Shown piece after piece: positions 62,386 through 64,000 of a stretch of 64,000 nucleotides of DNA; the first letter of the stretch is position 1, and every line of letters begins with the position of its first letter. This DNA comes from Streptomyces venezuelae (GTDB lineage: Bacteria > Actinomycetota > Actinomycetes > Streptomycetales > Streptomycetaceae): assembly GCF_008642355.1 (NCBI RefSeq), contig NZ_CP029193.1, forward strand, positions 7,526,001 to 7,590,000, given 5' to 3'. Below the pieces are notes generated by a model that was not told the origin of the DNA, ran no database searches, and saw only the letters and a list, made by a program, of their open reading frames with translations. The translations under genes were made by a program, and so were the position numbers.

Positions 62386-62928
62386 TCAGGAGTTGTCCTC
62401 GCCGGTACGCCGACGGGCCTTGTAATACGCGGTGCCCAGCGTGCCGATGATCAGGGCGCTGCCGAGGGCGATCTCGTGCAGGTCGAGCCCGCCGAAGCTG
62501 CCGCCGATACCGGCCTTGACGCCCTTGTTGTGCTGGTTGTGCTGGTTGTGGTGCGAGTTGTTGTCGGGGCGTCCGGTGGCGATGGTCAGGTCGGTCTTGT
62601 CGCTGCCGGGGTTGCTGTCGTTGCAGGTGAACGTCACCTCGTACATCGCGCCGGGCTTGGCGTCCCAGAACACCTGGGCGGTGGCGGACTTCTGCCCCTT
62701 GGGGATGGTGGTGTCGTCGAAGACGCCCGAAGTGACCTTCGTGTCGCCGTCGCACCCGTCGACGCTGAGGGTGACCTGGCCGCCCGCGGCGACCGTCTTG
62801 GGGGAGATGCTGAAACCGAACGCGGTGACGTTCTCCTCGCCGACGGCGGCCGCCGAAGCGGCCGGTGCGGAGAGGGCCAGCGCGGAAGCGGTGAGCAGAG
62901 CGGCCGAAGCGACGCGTATCGCGCGCAT
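62386..62928 (-). CDS. Secreted protein with C-terminal membrane anchor (sortase-linked paralogue)
   Basis: A 180-residue exported protein, ATG at 62928 after GGAGG. A signal peptide (1-27) is followed by a beta-rich domain with two Cys (DGCDGD and TFTCND), a His/Asn-rich linker (NNSHHNQHNQHNKG) and a C-terminal helix (about 155-170) with a basic tail (YYKARRRTG). It has the same architecture as the protein at 61722 and they are probably related. It lacks an LPxTG motif too. The His/Asn stretch may bind metal. Confidence 0.8.
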   Translation of the reverse strand: MRAIRVASAALLTASALALSAPAASAAAVGEENVTAFGFSISPKTVAAGGQVTLSVDGCDGDTKVTSGVFDDTTIPKGQKSATAQVFWDAKPGAMYEVTFTCNDSNPGSDKTDLTIATGRPDNNSHHNQHNQHNKGVKAGIGGSFGGLDLHEIALGSALIIGTLGTAYYKARRRTGEDNS

Positions 62929-63000
62929 GGTGAATCCTCCGGGTCTCCGAGGGGCAGCTGCGGACCTTCTTCCGCTGGCGCCTGAAATGCACCTCGATGC

Positions 63001-63014
63001 CCGAAACGCTAGGC
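63001..63014 (-). promoter_or_regulatory. Shared promoter-like element upstream of the second anchored protein
   Basis: On the minus strand this reads GCCTAGCGTTTCGG, nearly the same as the element before the sortase gene (61437). It lies about 73 bases from the start codon. The match suggests joint control of sortase and paralogue. Confidence 0.4.
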
Positions 63015-63172
63015 AGCGTCCCGGCGCGCCGCGATCCGTGTCGCGCGAACGGGGCAACCGTGTGGGCCGGACGGGGGAACCGCGCGGCGCGGCGCGGACG
63101 GCGGGGGCTGGTGGTGTGCGGAGGCGTCGGGGCGGCGCGTGCCGTCGGGTCGGGGTGCCGGAGGGGCTGGGT

Positions 63173-63385
63173 TCAGGCGTGCGGCCATACGTGCGGCCCG
63201 CCGCGCCACTCGACGAGGTGCCGGTCGTCCAGCGCGATGTCGGCCTCGCTCAGCCCGGCCCGCCGCAGGAGTTCCGTCAGGTCCTCGTCGCTGTGGGCGA
63301 CGCCCGCGTCCTGTCCGCGCACGGTGACCTGCCGTCCGCCGTCGGCGGCGGGCGGGTGGACGACGATCGGTGATTGCCAGGCCAT
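63173..63385 (-). CDS. 70-residue protein of unknown function
   Basis: A 70-residue soluble protein starting MAWQSPIVVHPPA (ATG at 63385). It has a beta-rich start (GGRQVTVRGQDAGVAHSD), a helix (EDLTELLRRAGL) and an acidic/Trp-rich end (LDDRHLVEWRGG, then PHVWPHA). The longer upstream frame would read into the promoter of the divergent mannosyltransferase. Small proteins of this layout are common in Streptomyces, but I know no role. Confidence 0.7.
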   Translation of the reverse strand: MAWQSPIVVHPPAADGGRQVTVRGQDAGVAHSDEDLTELLRRAGLSEADIALDDRHLVEWRGGPHVWPHA

Positions 63386-63542
63386 GGGACCAGAGTGCGC
63401 TGTTTCGGGCCGCGGCGCACCGCGGTTAACGGCCAAGGCGACCGAGGTGACCACCAACTGACCTTGGACACAGCGGTGTTGGCGGAAACGTGTGATGCCT
63501 GTCGTAGGGTGGGGACGACCGCGCGGTGCGTCGTACGGGGGG

Positions 63543-64000
63543 ATGATCGTGGAGCAGGCGTCCCGGGCCGCCGGCCGGGCCTCCCCGAAGGTCGTGGTCG
63601 TCGTCCCCACGTACAACGAGCGGGAGAACCTGCCCCTCCTCGTCGGCCTGCTCACCTCGCTCGGCCTGCCGAACCTGCGCGTCCTCGTGGTCGACGACGG
63701 CTCGCCCGACGGCACCGGCGCGCTCGCGGACCGGATCGCGGCGGAGTCCGACGGAATCGTCGCGGTCCTGCACCGGACGCGGAAGGACGGCCTCGGCCGT
63801 GCCTACGTCGCCGGAATGACCCGTGCCCTCGCCGACGGCGCCGACGTCGTGGTCCAGATGGACGCCGACCTCTCCCACCCCGCGGAAACGATTCCGCTGA
63901 TGGTGCGCACCCTGCTCGCCGGCGGCGACGACCTGGCCGTCGTCATCGGATCCCGCTACGTGGCGGGCGGCGCGCTCGCCACCGCATGGGCCTGGCACCG
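63543..64000 (+). CDS. Polyprenol-phosphate mannosyltransferase (GT2), 3' end cut by the window
   Basis: The first 152 codons of a GT2 enzyme. The start (ATG at 63543, or GTG at 63549) follows ACGGGGGG. The product has VVVVVPTYNERENLPLLVG, the nucleotide-binding DDGSPDGT, then DADLSHPAETIPLM and VIGSRYVAGGA. This is the pattern of dolichol/polyprenol-phosphate mannose synthases such as Ppm1, which make the mannose donor for protein O-mannosylation and lipoglycans. TAGGGT at 63505 is a plausible -10 box. The gene continues past base 64000. Confidence 0.88.
   Translation, partial: MIVEQASRAAGRASPKVVVVVPTYNERENLPLLVGLLTSLGLPNLRVLVVDDGSPDGTGALADRIAAESDGIVAVLHRTRKDGLGRAYVAGMTRALADGADVVVQMDADLSHPAETIPLMVRTLLAGGDDLAVVIGSRYVAGGALATAWAWH

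Noticed and set aside
60699..62928. Classical LPxTG sortase substrates
   Set aside because: Neither anchored protein has an LPxTG or clear LAxTG motif, so substrate status is only a possibility.

Overview
The window is about 64 kb of very GC-rich DNA with many GTG and TTG starts, strong GGAGG-type ribosome sites and codon third positions that are almost all G or C. The gene families (Rpf/LysM, actinobacterial GlgA and GlgC, WS/DGAT, F420-dependent enzyme, LAL regulator, StrR-like ParB regulator, SpoIIE phosphatase, LysX, class F sortase) point to a Streptomyces chromosome, or a close relative. I see no tRNA, rRNA, CRISPR array, insertion sequence or prophage gene. It looks like chromosomal sequence rich in accessory carbohydrate and secretion functions.

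Layout. 0.2-6 kb: an Rpf-LysM-M23 wall hydrolase, a DMT transporter, a FhuF-like Fe-S protein, and glgA-glgC. 6-14.7 kb: a sugar locus of the YtfQ-YtfR-YtfT-YjfF (galactofuranose) type. Binding protein, ATPase and two permeases are read leftward with a LacI regulator, and a secreted PA14-GH2 glycosidase is read rightward; two candidate LacI sites share a core. The ATPase gene carries an apparent one-base deletion. 14.8-21.7 kb: a GyrI-like protein, then a leftward peptide-export operon with a 75-residue double-glycine precursor, an HlyD adaptor, a C39 peptidase-ABC exporter and a second ABC exporter of the NHLM type. The predicted mature peptide has no Cys, no basic and no aromatic residue but has a ladder of GxxxG motifs. 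No modification enzyme is next to it. This is my best candidate for an undescribed system. 22-27 kb: a WS/DGAT acyltransferase, a zinc-ribbon/SDR fusion with an altered active site, a 57-residue peptide gene, and an F420-enzyme/hemerythrin fusion.

27-36 kb: a mannoside-type locus with a LacI repressor, a large operator array, an ABC importer (lipoprotein and two permeases), a clan-A glycosidase and a GH38 alpha-mannosidase. 36-41 kb: a GNAT-like protein, a one-TM protein, a lipase-maturation-factor-like membrane protein and a DUF6777-type lipoprotein with a repetitive tail. 41-48 kb: an orphan LAL regulator, an orphan and degenerate histidine kinase, a type I DAHP synthase and a StrR-like ParB-domain regulator. 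48-64 kb: a PAS-GAF-SpoIIE phosphatase, an Fpg/Nei glycosylase, a ZAS anti-sigma factor with a small unknown partner, CapA, an amino-acid permease, a universal stress protein, LysX, a polysaccharide deacetylase, a class F sortase with two related anchored secreted proteins, a 70-residue unknown, and the start of a polyprenol-phosphate mannosyltransferase cut by the window end.

Recurring themes are secretion and cell-envelope work (Rpf, peptide exporter, GH2, CapA, deacetylase, sortase pair, LysX) and two independent LacI-controlled import-and-hydrolysis loci. Several genes look leaderless, with a TAnnnT box exactly six bases before the start codon.
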